The translations under genes and the position numbers were made by a program. From Oscillospiraceae bacterium (GTDB lineage: Bacteria; Bacillota_A; Clostridia; Oscillospirales; Ruminococcaceae): 64,000 nt of DNA. Location of the stretch: the NCBI GenBank assembly GCA_004558145.1, contig SFDQ01000008.1:21652-85651 (forward strand), given 5' to 3'. Shown here one piece after another: positions 1-7,650 of this stretch. Position 1 is the stretch's first letter, and each line of letters opens with the position of its first letter. The notes under the pieces were generated by a model, which ran no database searches, had not been told where the DNA came from, and was given only the letters and a program-made list of their open reading frames with translations.

Positions 1-51
1 GGCTACACCACCCTGGCGGACGAACTGGAAAAACTGAGCGGGGAGGATTGA
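1..51 (+). CDS. C-terminal end of an upstream gene (partial)
   Basis: The last 16 codons of a gene that begins outside the window, ending in TGA at 49-51. The visible residues (GYTTLADELEKLSGED) are acidic and look helical, but they are too few to assign a family. Its last codons contain the Shine-Dalgarno GGGAGG (41-46) of the next gene, so the two are probably co-transcribed. Confidence 0.6.
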   Translation, partial: GYTTLADELEKLSGED

Positions 52-54
52 CCA

Positions 55-528
55 ATGTCTCTTGCATACGACGCTTCCGGCGTGCTGGACCTGTGCGAGC
101 GGGTGTTCAGAAACGACCTGGAGCTGGACTGTGAACGCAGCAACGAACGGAACACCGTGCGGGCGAAGGTGAGCATCGGCGGCACCCGCTACACCATCGT
201 TTGTTCCGCCATGGAGAAGGCCCAGGTGCTGCACCTGTGGGCTTTTCTGCCCTTCGACGTGGAGAGCGAGGAGAAGGCCATGCAGATGGCCAACGCCTGC
301 AAAGAACTGAACAGCATCATGGTCACCGGCAAATACACCTACAACCTGGAAAAGGACGTGGCCCTGGAGCTGGCCCACTGCTACCGGGACGGCATGAGCG
401 ATGAGACCGCCCGCCACCTCATCATCGGCATCTTCTGCGCCTCGCTGAAGGCCGACGGCCAGCGGATCATCGACCTCTACAACGACAAGCTCTCCTTCGC
501 CCGGTTCAAGGAACTCATCCGAAGCTGA
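55..528 (+). CDS. YbjN-like small cytoplasmic protein (probable)
   Basis: A 157-residue soluble protein with no signal peptide or membrane segment. It alternates strands and helices (for example RAKVSIGGTRYTIVCSA followed by LHLWAFLPFDVE and a long helical second half), which resembles the YbjN / type III secretion chaperone-like fold. That assignment is by overall pattern only, not by a diagnostic motif, and the molecular role of the family is poorly known. The start ATG at 55 follows an ideal GGGAGG (41-46) with 8 bases of spacing. It lies 3 bases after the preceding stop codon, so it is the distal gene of an operon that ends at the hairpin at 545-579. Confidence 0.55.
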   Translation: MSLAYDASGVLDLCERVFRNDLELDCERSNERNTVRAKVSIGGTRYTIVCSAMEKAQVLHLWAFLPFDVESEEKAMQMANACKELNSIMVTGKYTYNLEKDVALELAHCYRDGMSDETARHLIIGIFCASLKADGQRIIDLYNDKLSFARFKELIRS

Positions 529-544
529 TTTTTTTGGGAACCGC

Positions 545-579
545 AAAAGCGCCCGCCGAAGTGTTCGGCGGGCGCTTTT
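545..579. terminator. Bidirectional intrinsic terminator
   Basis: A perfect hairpin (AAAAGCGCCCGCCGAA, loop GTG, TTCGGCGGGCGCTTTT) with A- and T-tracts on both sides. It separates the rightward gene ending at 528 from the leftward gene ending at 609 and can serve both. Confidence 0.9.
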
Positions 580-608
580 CTATACAATTTGTATTTTATC
601 AAAAATCA

Positions 609-1853
609 TTACATGATGGCCTGTCCCTGCATGTACCACACCCCCATTTTCCAAAGGAAAAAGGCGCTCACCGCCGCCAGCAGCCAGCGGGCAGGGCGGG
701 GCAGGGAGGCCCCGATAAGATAGAGAGGCAGGCAGCCGAAGACATAGCGCCCGCCGCTGATGAGCCAGCCGGCGAGGTAGCTCATGCCCAGATACCCGCC
801 GCCCCAGATGAGCCAGTGGGTGGGGCATTTTTTCCAAAGGCCGAAAAACAGCAGGGCCATGGCGGCGAAATAGAGCGCCAGCTGGGCGTGGTAGATAAAG
901 GGGGCGAGGCCGGGGTAGTCCAGCGCCATCTGCCAGTGCTGGGCCAGATTTTCGCCGATCCACCGGGTGGTCTGATACCAGGGGGGCGCGGCCAGAAATT
1001 CAAAGAAGGCGAAGGGGCTGCCGAAGAGCCGCCAGTTGAGGGCAAGATACCCGCCCCAGCCCAGAAGGGGCAGGGCCAGCGCCAGGGAGGCGGGGCCCTG
1101 CTTTTTTTGCCGCCGCGCCCGCAGCCAGAGGTACAAAAGGGGCAAAAGCAGCACCAGGCCCTGGTTGCGGCAGAGGACGGCCAGCGCCCCAAAAACGCCG
1201 GCGGCGAGCCAGTTCTGCCGGCGGGCGAAGAGCATGCAAAGAAGGCTCAGCAGCAAAAACAAACTCTCGGTATAAACCCCCAGGGCGAAAAAGCCGAAGG
1301 GGTAAAGGGCCATCAGGGCCACGGCGAAGGCCGCCTGCTCTTTTTGCAGGTCCTGCCCCGCCAGGGCCAGCATGGCCGCCCCCGCGCCGCCCCAGCACAG
1401 CCAGCTCACCGCCAGGGCCGCCGCCTCCCAGCCGGCGGAAAAGGGAGCGAGCAGGGCGTGCATCAGCCGCACCGCCAGGGGGTAGAGGGGATAAAAGACG
1501 ATGTACTTCGCCGCGTCCCCCTCCGCCGTATAGCCCTCGCGGGCCAAAAGCAGGTAGTGGGGGCTGTCGCCGGCGGTGGTGAACCGCTCAAAGAAATGCT
1601 GCCAGAAGGCGGCAAGGCCCCCGGTCTGGCCCAGGTCCAGCCAGCAGAGGAAGGCAAACAAAAACTGCGCCGCCAGAACGCCGAAGGCCGCCAGCGCCAG
1701 CGCGCCGGGGCCGGGGGCCCAGCGGGGGGCGAGGGGCCGGGCGGAGGCTGCGGGCCAGAGGACCAGCCCCAGGCGCTTTGCGCACCGCAGCGCCAGCAGC
1801 GCCACGAACAGCACCATCAGCGCGCCGCCCGAATGACCAATGAACGCACCCAT
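609..1853 (-). CDS. Polytopic mannosyltransferase-like membrane protein (PIG-V type)
   Basis: A 414-residue protein with about nine to ten hydrophobic segments. A conserved-looking loop after the first segments carries DSPHYLLLAREGY, followed by YPLYPLAVR, then CRNQGLVLLLPL and SGGRYVFGCLPLY further on. This arrangement (Asp-containing first loop, paired YPLYP, RNQG, GRY near the C terminus) is that of PIG-V/GPI-mannosyltransferase-2-like GT-C enzymes, which transfer a sugar from a polyprenyl-phosphate donor at the membrane. The acceptor is unknown. It lies 13 bases downstream of another GT-C-like membrane gene in the same direction, so the two probably form one envelope-glycan operon. The length fits the bacterial family. 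Confidence 0.65.
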   Translation of the reverse strand: MGAFIGHSGGALMVLFVALLALRCAKRLGLVLWPAASARPLAPRWAPGPGALALAAFGVLAAQFLFAFLCWLDLGQTGGLAAFWQHFFERFTTAGDSPHYLLLAREGYTAEGDAAKYIVFYPLYPLAVRLMHALLAPFSAGWEAAALAVSWLCWGGAGAAMLALAGQDLQKEQAAFAVALMALYPFGFFALGVYTESLFLLLSLLCMLFARRQNWLAAGVFGALAVLCRNQGLVLLLPLLYLWLRARRQKKQGPASLALALPLLGWGGYLALNWRLFGSPFAFFEFLAAPPWYQTTRWIGENLAQHWQMALDYPGLAPFIYHAQLALYFAAMALLFFGLWKKCPTHWLIWGGGYLGMSYLAGWLISGGRYVFGCLPLYLIGASLPRPARWLLAAVSAFFLWKMGVWYMQGQAIM

Positions 1854-1866
1854 AGGCTTCCTCCTT

Positions 1867-3054
1867 TCAGTGGCTCAGCATGTGGACCGCGCCGTAAAAA
1901 TTGAAGAGCGCGCCCGCCCCGGCCAGCCACAGCGCCCCGGTGCCCAGCGGGCGGCGGGGCCGGGTCAGATACCACCAGAGGGCGAGGGGGATGAGGTCCA
2001 CGGTGTAGCGGGCGCCGAACTGCCAGCCGCCCATGGTGCGGTGCAGGCACAGCGCCGCCAGGGTGATGAGGGCCAGCGCGGGGGCCAGCAGGTCCCGGGG
2101 CGCAAGGCGCTTTTTTGCCGCGGCGCGGACGATGTCGACGGCCCACAAAAGAAAGATGGGGCTGGCGATAAAAAGGCAGAAGCCGTTGAAGGTGGAAAAG
2201 GAGAGCTCCAGCGAGGAGGTGAGGGTGACGGGGCGCAGCACGTTCCACAGGTTTTGCCAGAAGTTTTCCAGCGTGAACTGGCCGCCGTCCCGCACGAACT
2301 CCGGCAGGTAAGAGTGGCCGAACTCGAAGGGATTGCCGAAGCGGATGAAGTTGTACCACCCCAGGGCCAGCGCCACGGCGGCGGGCGGGGCGGTGAAGGC
2401 GGCCAGGCGGCGCTCTTTCGCCGCGCCCAGGGCGGCTCCCAGCCAGAGCACAACGGCAAACAGGGCGGTGAAGGGGCGGCAGCCCACCGCCAGCGCCAGC
2501 AGGAAGAAGGCGGGGGCGTACTGCTTTTTCAGCCAGAAGAACAGGCCCCAGACGGTAAAGGCGAAGTTGAGCACCTGGGCCTGGAACCACACGCCGCCGC
2601 TGCACGCCAGCCAGAAAAAGTTGGCGGACAAGGTGGCAAAGAGGGCCCAGAAGGCGCAGGCCCGGGGGGCGTGGCCCGCCCGCCAGAAGCAGAGGTAGAC
2701 CCCGGCCAGGGCGGCCAGGGCCCACAGCGCCTGCCACAGGTTGCCCAAAGAGAGGCCCAGGGCGGCGGGCAGCAGCGCCAGCACCGAGGGCACCGGCGGG
2801 AAGGAGAGGTAATAGCGGCCCTCAAACACGGCCAGCTCCAGCCAGGGGTGGCTTTCGCCGCCCTCGATGTATGCCCGGCCCTCCAGCCAGTTTTGGGCCT
2901 GCAAAAGGTAGCTGTCGTAGACGTTGGGAGAAAGAAGGGTGCCCCCCGCCAGCGAGTGGTAGAGCACCAGCGCCAGGGCCAGCAGGGAAAGGGCCGCCGC
3001 CAGGGCCTGGGCGTGGGAGCGGTCAAAGGCGCGGGGCGATAGGGCAGGGGACAC
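1867..3054 (-). CDS. Polytopic GT-C-like membrane protein
   Basis: A 395-residue protein with about ten hydrophobic segments. The large first extracytoplasmic loop contains NVYDSYLLQAQNWLEGR and GRYYLSFPPVPS, a layout like that of the acidic and aromatic first loop of GT-C glycosyltransferases (ArnT/PMT superfamily). A second loop holds GWYNFIRFGNPFEFGH, and a late GARYTVDLIPL motif recalls the neighbour. No exact family is recognised. The start is GTG at 3052-3054, chosen because AAAGGAGG lies 8 bases upstream. It is the first gene of a two-gene operon with the PIG-V-like gene. The likely role is polyprenyl-linked sugar transfer, which is an inference from topology. Confidence 0.55.
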   Translation of the reverse strand: MSPALSPRAFDRSHAQALAAALSLLALALVLYHSLAGGTLLSPNVYDSYLLQAQNWLEGRAYIEGGESHPWLELAVFEGRYYLSFPPVPSVLALLPAALGLSLGNLWQALWALAALAGVYLCFWRAGHAPRACAFWALFATLSANFFWLACSGGVWFQAQVLNFAFTVWGLFFWLKKQYAPAFFLLALAVGCRPFTALFAVVLWLGAALGAAKERRLAAFTAPPAAVALALGWYNFIRFGNPFEFGHSYLPEFVRDGGQFTLENFWQNLWNVLRPVTLTSSLELSFSTFNGFCLFIASPIFLLWAVDIVRAAAKKRLAPRDLLAPALALITLAALCLHRTMGGWQFGARYTVDLIPLALWWYLTRPRRPLGTGALWLAGAGALFNFYGAVHMLSH

Positions 3055-3126
3055 GGGCGGGGCCTCCTTTCGTTTTTTTGTTGTACCATGAAGCCGCCGC
3101 GCAAAAGGCGCGGGGCTGTTTTTCGG

Positions 3127-3132
3127 TTATTA
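3127..3132 (-). promoter_or_regulatory. Candidate -10 box for the glycosyltransferase pair
   Basis: Read on the minus strand this is TATAAT preceded by TGG (extended -10), about 75 bases upstream of the GTG start at 3054. No good -35 is visible because the adjacent upstream sequence is the terminator hairpin at 3143-3168. Confidence 0.4.
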
Positions 3133-3142
3133 TACCACAAAA

Positions 3143-3168
3143 GCCGCCCCGGCAGAATGCGGGGCGGC
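3143..3168 (-). terminator. Intrinsic terminator after the DUF4153 gene
   Basis: Nine-base-pair all-GC stem GCCGCCCCG/CGGGGCGGC. On the minus strand it is followed by TTTTG, just beyond the stop of the membrane gene ending at 3186. Confidence 0.7.
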
Positions 3169-3185
3169 GGGTTTTTACATTTTGG

Positions 3186-4850
3186 TCAATCCCATGCGGA
3201 ACTCTTTTCCGGCATATACAGCAGCCAGTCGCCGACGTCCTCTCTCTCCACCACGCCGGCGGCGGCCAGCTGCCGGTTGGCGGCCCGCAGCCAGACGTCC
3301 GGCTGGGAGAGGCACAAAGCCAAAAACATGGCGCAGAACACCGCGGCGGCGGCGCGCACCACCGCAAAGGGGCGGAAGATGCTGACCAGCGCCAGCACCG
3401 TGAGCACCGCCAGCACCAGGATGAACCAGCCGGAGACGATGCGGTTGGGGGTGAAGCCGAAGCGGCGGATGTAAAGGAACATCTTGGACGCGCCCACCGC
3501 GGCGAACAGAAGGTTCGAAAGGCAGAGGGCGGCGGCCAGCCCTTTCAGCACCGGGCTTTGGCGCAGGGGGGTGCGGCTGGTCTTGGCGGCGGCGGTGAGC
3601 ACCGAGAAGTTGAGCACCACCACGGCGCACAGCTCAAAGAAGCCGCGGCGGGCGTATTCGGCGGCGGTGAAGCCCTCGGGCAGATGGCCAAAGAAGCCGC
3701 CGGTGAGGTAGTTCAGCTGGATGGAGAAGAACAGGACATAGAGCGCCAGCAGCAGCGCAAGGCAGAGGGCCAGCGCGCCGCCGGGGGCAAGGCGCAGTTT
3801 TTCCGCCTCGGCCCGCAGGGATGCGCCCCGGGCGGGGTCGGGGGCTTTTTTCAGCGCGCCCGCCGCCAGCCCGAAGAGGTAGGCCCCCACCGGCAGGCCC
3901 ACCGCGAAATACATGAGCTCGGTGAACACCGCCTCGGGCAGGGTGAACCAGCGGAAAAAGTTTTCCAGCGCCGCGCCGAAGGCGTCGTCCGCGCTGGAGA
4001 GCAGCCCCGCGGCCAGCGCCAGCACCGGCGCCGCCACGCACAGGGTGACCACCCCGGCCCAGACGCTGCCCTTTTTGCGCCCGGCAAGGCCGCGCAGCCA
4101 GTCGATCAGCGCCCGCCCCAGCACCCGGATGCGCAGAAAGAAGTTGCCGAAGGGCACCGTGACCAGCGCCCGCAGCCCGTCCAGGGGCAGAAAGGGGCCG
4201 GTGCGGCCCTCGGTGAGGGACCCGGTGCGGGCCAGCACCCAGTAGGCGGCGGCCAGATGCAGGGCGAGAAATTCCCAGGTCTGCACCGCGTCGTAGTAGT
4301 AAAGGGCGGAAATTTTGAAGATGTAGTCCGCCGCCAGCAGGCCCCACAGCGCCAGCCACAGCCGGCTCTCTTTGGAGGCGGGGCGGGCCGCGGCCCGGCA
4401 CATGCCCTCCACCCCGGCAAAGAACAAAAGGCAGAACAGAGCCATAAAGACCGCTCTGTATTCAAAGCCGAACAGCAGGCCCCGGGCGTAGGTCCAGCCC
4501 CAGGCCCAGCTGACCAGGGCCGCGGGGACCATCCATTTGGGCAGCGGCGGGCGGGAGGCGGCGGGGGAGACGGGCGGCGTTCCGGGCGCGGGGGCCGCCG
4601 GTGTTTCTTTTTGGGCAGGCGCGGCCTGCGGGCCGCAGGCAGAGCCGGGCGCTGGGGCCGCCGCGGCCCCGGCCGGGAAGGGGGCGCTTGCCGCCGGTTT
4701 CGGCATAGGGGCGCTGCCCGTCTGCGGGCCGTAGGCCGGGGGCGTTTTTTCGCCGGTCACAGCCGGCGCGGCAGGCTCCATGGCCTGATTTTTGGGTGCA
4801 GGAAAGACAGGGGGGCAGGCGCTGCCCTCCTTTTTGCGGGGTTCCATCAT
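3186..4850 (-). CDS. DUF4153/DUF4173-family polytopic membrane protein
   Basis: About 554 residues. The first ~110 are a Pro/Ala-rich, low-complexity cytoplasmic stretch, followed by about twelve hydrophobic segments. The C-terminal half has the features of the DUF4173 (DUF4153) family: RRGFFELCAVVVLNFSVL, then LYIRRFGFTPNRIVSGWF. The function is unknown; some relatives sit beside sensor or cell-envelope genes. The start is placed at ATG 4848-4850. A second in-frame ATG at 4845-4847 is equally possible and is better spaced (7 bases) from AAAGGAGGG at 4855-4863. An in-frame TTG at 4853 lies inside the spacer and is less likely. A strong hairpin terminator follows. It is leftward-facing like its neighbours and could share a transcript with the lipoprotein gene at 4898. 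Confidence 0.75.
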   Translation of the reverse strand: MMEPRKKEGSACPPVFPAPKNQAMEPAAPAVTGEKTPPAYGPQTGSAPMPKPAASAPFPAGAAAAPAPGSACGPQAAPAQKETPAAPAPGTPPVSPAASRPPLPKWMVPAALVSWAWGWTYARGLLFGFEYRAVFMALFCLLFFAGVEGMCRAAARPASKESRLWLALWGLLAADYIFKISALYYYDAVQTWEFLALHLAAAYWVLARTGSLTEGRTGPFLPLDGLRALVTVPFGNFFLRIRVLGRALIDWLRGLAGRKKGSVWAGVVTLCVAAPVLALAAGLLSSADDAFGAALENFFRWFTLPEAVFTELMYFAVGLPVGAYLFGLAAGALKKAPDPARGASLRAEAEKLRLAPGGALALCLALLLALYVLFFSIQLNYLTGGFFGHLPEGFTAAEYARRGFFELCAVVVLNFSVLTAAAKTSRTPLRQSPVLKGLAAALCLSNLLFAAVGASKMFLYIRRFGFTPNRIVSGWFILVLAVLTVLALVSIFRPFAVVRAAAAVFCAMFLALCLSQPDVWLRAANRQLAAAGVVEREDVGDWLLYMPEKSSAWD

Positions 4851-4897
4851 CAAACCCTCCTTTGATTCATTTGTTCAATGGGGCCGGGCGGCCCCGC

Positions 4898-5290
4898 TCA
4901 TTCACTCAGGTCGGTGACCATCACCCACAGGAGCTGGTCGGTCTCATACACTCCCTCGTAGGGGCGCTCGATGTACCATTTGTCCTTTTCGGGGTAGACG
5001 AACAGGGTCTGCTCGCTGCCGTCCTCCAGCACAAAGTGCACGGCGGCCATGTCCTCTTTGTCCGGCACGTCCTGCACGGTGGCCTTGCGGGTGGGCTGGG
5101 CGGCGGCCAGGTCCTCCAGCAGCATCCCGATCCAGCCGGGGCCGGCGCGGACAACGCTCTCGCCGCCGTATTCCAGCCGCACTTCGGTCACGTCGTCGGC
5201 GGCGGGCAGGGTGAGGGGCCCGGCCTTGGGGGCACAGGCGGCGAAGAGCAGCATCGCCGCCAGAAGAATGGTCCAAAGGGTGCGTTTCAT
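4898..5290 (-). CDS. Small lipoprotein, possibly DUF5301-like
   Basis: A 130-residue exported protein. A Lys-Arg start, a hydrophobic core and the lipobox FAAC put the acylated Cys at residue 19. The mature domain begins LTLPAADDVTEVRLEY and continues with alternating strands ending LLWVMVTDLSE. This resembles short beta-rich Firmicute lipoproteins of the DUF5301 type, but the match is by general look only. The ribosome-binding site AAAGGAG lies 7-8 bases before the ATG. It sits between two other membrane or lipoprotein genes in the same direction. No enzymatic motif is visible. Confidence 0.65.
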   Translation of the reverse strand: MKRTLWTILLAAMLLFAACAPKAGPLTLPAADDVTEVRLEYGGESVVRAGPGWIGMLLEDLAAAQPTRKATVQDVPDKEDMAAVHFVLEDGSEQTLFVYPEKDKWYIERPYEGVYETDQLLWVMVTDLSE

Positions 5291-5349
5291 AGGGGTCTCC
5301 TTTTTAAATCACAAAGTTGATGTCGGTGCGGGCCGGGATGGGCCGCTTT

Positions 5350-5850
5350 TCAGGTGTCCAGCTCGCAGCAATAGAGGATGCGGGCTTCGGCGTCGTAAAC
5401 ACCCACGGTGAAGTTGAAGGAGCCGCGGCTGAGAATGTCGCCCTGCTGGTCGCTGTGGCGGTCGATGAGGCGGTAACAGCCCGTCGCCACCGGCGGCACC
5501 AGAGGCTGGCCGTCGCTGTCGGTGAGGTAGGGGCCGGTGCTGACGGTCCCGTCCTCCACGCCCCAGACCAGGGCCTGCACCGTTTCGTCCGCGGGCAGGC
5601 TGTTCCAGGCCGGGTCGGCGGCCAGCTGCTGTTCCAGCTGGTCGTCCTCAAAGGTGAGGGCGATGCAGCTGACCCCGTCGCCGTGGAAGCCGCCGTGGCT
5701 GTCGTAGGAAGAGATATGGGTCACGGCGGGCAGTTTTTCCAGACCCAGGGCCTTGGCCACGGTCTTTTCCTCGCTGGCCGCGCCGCATCCCGCAAGGCAC
5801 GCCGCCGCCAGGGTCAGCGCCAGGGCCGCCGAAAGAAGCCGCTTTTTCAT
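5350..5850 (-). CDS. Lipoprotein of unknown function, coupled to an XRE regulator
   Basis: A 166-residue protein whose signal peptide ends in the lipobox LAGCG. The mature part carries HISSYDSHGGFHGDGV and a C-terminal YDAEARILYCCELDT; no known catalytic motif was recognised. The start ATG at 5848-5850 overlaps the stop codon of the HTH gene (ATGA), with GGAGG 7 bases upstream inside that gene, so translation is probably coupled. An upstream in-frame start at 5928 would bury the signal peptide and is rejected. It is the last gene of the leftward unit that begins at the promoter near 7023. Confidence 0.7.
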   Translation of the reverse strand: MKKRLLSAALALTLAAACLAGCGAASEEKTVAKALGLEKLPAVTHISSYDSHGGFHGDGVSCIALTFEDDQLEQQLAADPAWNSLPADETVQALVWGVEDGTVSTGPYLTDSDGQPLVPPVATGCYRLIDRHSDQQGDILSRGSFNFTVGVYDAEARILYCCELDT

Positions 5851-6080
5851 TGGCCGTCCTCCTTTTCGTCCTCCTCGCCGGGCACATACTCCAGCAGGTC
5901 GGCGGGCTGGCAGTCCAGCGCGCGGCACAGCGCCGCCAGGGTGGAAAAGCGCACCGCCTTGGCCTTGTTGTTTTTCAGGATGGAGAGGTTGGCCGGGGTG
6001 ATGCCCACCTTTTCGGCAAGCTCGCCCGCGCCGATCTTGCGGCGGGCCATGACCACGTCCAGATTGATGATGATGGGCAT
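5847..6080 (-). CDS. Small XRE/YozG-type DNA-binding regulator
   Basis: A 77-residue single-domain Cro/CI helix-turn-helix protein. The HTH covers residues ~17-55 (GELAEKVGITPANLSILKN, then FSTLAALCRALDCQPADLLEYV), which is the compact YozG-like form that usually accompanies a DUF2975 membrane protein. That partner is the next gene upstream here, 13 bases away. The pair is a common Firmicute arrangement of unknown physiological role. Three TTATCG half-sites around the operon promoter at 7023-7075 are candidate autoregulatory operators. It overlaps the downstream lipoprotein start by four bases. Confidence 0.85.
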   Translation of the reverse strand: MPIIINLDVVMARRKIGAGELAEKVGITPANLSILKNNKAKAVRFSTLAALCRALDCQPADLLEYVPGEEDEKEDGQ

Positions 6081-6093
6081 TGCTCCGCCCCCT

Positions 6094-6552
6094 TCAAATG
6101 GTCAGGTCCAGCTCGGCCTTCATGCCGATGGCCCGCTGGAACACGTTTTTGATGATGCGAACGATGAGGCCCATGAAGGCCGCGGCGGCGGCCACCATCA
6201 CCATGGGCAGGTAGAACACCGCGCCGCCCAGGCACAGCAGCGCCACCGCCATGCAGCACCAGCTGGCCGCCCGCAGATGGTGGACATTGTCGGCCACGAA
6301 CACCTGTTCGGCCTCGATGTTGGCCAAAAGGCGGTAGAGGTTCCACAGCAGCACATAGGCCGCGGCGCTGGCAACGTAGAGGGTGACGAGGCCCCACACC
6401 AGATGGGCGGTGTCGTTGATGCCCGCATAACGGCTGGTGCGGATGAACCAGTTCACCAGCCACCAGCCGGCAACGTCGCACACGGCCACCACGCCGGTGA
6501 ACAGCAGCACCGCCAGCCGGGAGAGGGAAAGGCTGTTTTTTTCGCTCCACAT
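6094..6552 (-). other. Possible internal start giving a stand-alone DUF2975 product
   Basis: Reading from ATG 6550-6552 yields about 152 residues, the normal size of the family. AAAAAAGGAG lies about 9 bases upstream within the preceding in-frame codons. This is an alternative to, or co-product of, the 264-residue reading. Confidence 0.45.
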
Positions 6553-6888
6553 GGGGGACTTCTCCTTTTTTGACGAATTTCGTTTGCCCCAGACGAGGGC
6601 CGCGGCGGCGGCCGCCGCCAGCGCCACCGGCCAGAGGGCGAGGCCGTAGACCGCGGCGATGCCGTAGTTCCGGTAGACCGGGTGGTAGCCGTAGACCCCC
6701 GCCCAGACAAGGTCGGTGAACACCTCCGCCGCCAAAAAGGCCAGCAGGATATTTTTGGCCCCGGCCTTTCTGCGCAGGGGCGGCACGCCCAGCATCAGGG
6801 CGAAATACAGCGCCGCCAGGGCCAGCCAGAAGACCAGCCACAATTTCGCGCCCCGCAGCTGGCTGAGAGAGAGGATGGCAGTGAGCAT
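6094..6888 (-). CDS. DUF2975 membrane protein with extra N-terminal membrane domain
   Basis: 264 residues. Residues 1-100 form a separate membrane domain with about three to four hydrophobic segments (WLVFWLALAALYFALMLG and following). Residues ~113-264 are a complete DUF2975-like domain with four segments (WWLVNWFIR, ADNVHHLRAASWCC, VRIIKNVFQRAIGM). DUF2975 proteins normally have only the second part. An in-frame ATG at codon 113 (6550-6552) has its own Shine-Dalgarno AAGGAG, so either a fusion or two nested products is possible. The long start at 6888 is supported by GGTGGAG and by the promoter at 7023-7051. It is followed by the HTH partner gene. Confidence 0.7.
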   Translation of the reverse strand: MLTAILSLSQLRGAKLWLVFWLALAALYFALMLGVPPLRRKAGAKNILLAFLAAEVFTDLVWAGVYGYHPVYRNYGIAAVYGLALWPVALAAAAAAALVWGKRNSSKKEKSPMWSEKNSLSLSRLAVLLFTGVVAVCDVAGWWLVNWFIRTSRYAGINDTAHLVWGLVTLYVASAAAYVLLWNLYRLLANIEAEQVFVADNVHHLRAASWCCMAVALLCLGGAVFYLPMVMVAAAAAFMGLIVRIIKNVFQRAIGMKAELDLTI

Positions 6889-7022
6889 ATCCGCTCCACC
6901 TTTCTTGCGGCGGGCCGAAGGCCCGCCGTTTTTCGCCGCCGAAGGCGGCGGCCGCAAAAAAGGTCCGCTCCGCCCCGGCTGTTTGCGGCGCGGCCCAAAG
7001 GCCGCCCCCGCTCTTTGAGGCC

Positions 7023-7075
7023 AGTATAGCATGGGTATTATCGAATTTCAAGTGTTTTTTATCGTTTTTCGATAA
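7023..7075 (-). promoter_or_regulatory. Promoter with three TTATCG operator half-sites
   Basis: On the minus strand TTGAAA (7046-7051) and TATACT (7023-7028) are 17 bases apart and point at the DUF2975-XRE-lipoprotein unit. The half-sites TTATCGAA (7038-7045), TTATCG (7059-7064) and TTCGATAA (7068-7075) lie between and just upstream of the boxes. This fits a repressor operator for the XRE protein; the regulator assignment is an inference. Confidence 0.65.
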
Positions 7076-7240
7076 ATTTTTGTTCCGTGCCGATAAGAGC
7101 ACAAGATATTGCGGCGGCGGGGGACGTGGGACACAAGGGGGGAGGGACAAGGGAGGGGGGAGGAGGAGGCGCGGCGAGGCAGGGCGGCACGGGGGGTGGG
7201 GAGTTTTGCGCGGGGCGGCCGCGTCCCTGTCCGCTGCCGG

Positions 7241-7579
7241 GCCGAGGCGGAGCCCGGTCCTCCCCACGTAGTGCGCATCAGAACGGACACTTTTCTTTGT
7301 CCTGAAAAGTGTCCGAGATGCCGCGTGCGGTGGGGATGGACCGGGCGGAGCATTTTATTCAAAGCTGCCTTTTCCCTTATCCGGGCGGCGCTGAGGTACG
7401 GGCAGTTTTGCGCGGGGCGGCCGCGTCCCTGTCCGCCGCCGCACGCGGCGTTTCGGACACGCTGCACTCGCACCGTGCAGCGTGTTCGCTCCGAGGCGCA
7501 CTACGCGGCGGCAGCGCCGCGTCTGGCTCGGCTGGCACCAGGTGGCAGGCCGGGCGAAACATGGGAGAGCGCCGCCCTG
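7241..7579 (+). repeat. Structured intergenic repeat, copy A (339 bp)
   Basis: Homologous over its full length to 21750-22087 and, in reverse, to 28395-28733. It starts GCCGAGGCGGAGCCCGG and ends ...GCGCCGCCCTG. Internal structures are a 12-bp hairpin at 7284-7315, a 14-bp hairpin around 7454-7488 (CGGACACGCTGCAC / GTGCAGCGTGTTCG), and outer pairing between CCGCCGCCGC and GCGGCGGC arms that encloses the second hairpin. A second partial module (GTTTTGCGCGGGGCGGCC and flanks) is duplicated just upstream at 7201-7237. No coding frame is conserved. Confidence 0.85.
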
Positions 7580-7597
7580 CACAAAATTGCCCGCCCC

Positions 7598-7626
7598 TTG
7601 CGCCCGGGGCGGCGGCGTGGCATAAT
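7598..7626 (+). promoter_or_regulatory. Promoter for the TIGR04076 gene
   Basis: TTGCGC (7598-7603), 17 bases, then CATAAT (7621-7626) preceded by TGG. It lies just beyond the end of repeat copy A, with the gene start 25 bases downstream. Confidence 0.5.
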
Positions 7627-7650
7627 GGGAGAGGAAAGGCGGGATGTCCC

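Noticed and set aside
1840..3042. Long open frames antisense to the two membrane protein genes (and similar ones across the window)
   Set aside because: High GC at third codon positions creates long shadow frames; they have Arg/Gly/Pro/Gln-rich composition, no ribosome-binding sites and no family features.
7241..7579. Repeat A as an insertion sequence or retron
   Set aside because: No transposase or reverse transcriptase frame lies in or next to any copy, and no target-site duplication could be identified by eye.
7309..7650. N-terminal extension of the TIGR04076 gene through repeat A
   Set aside because: The frame crosses the promoter and repeat hairpins; family similarity starts at the ATG at 7651.
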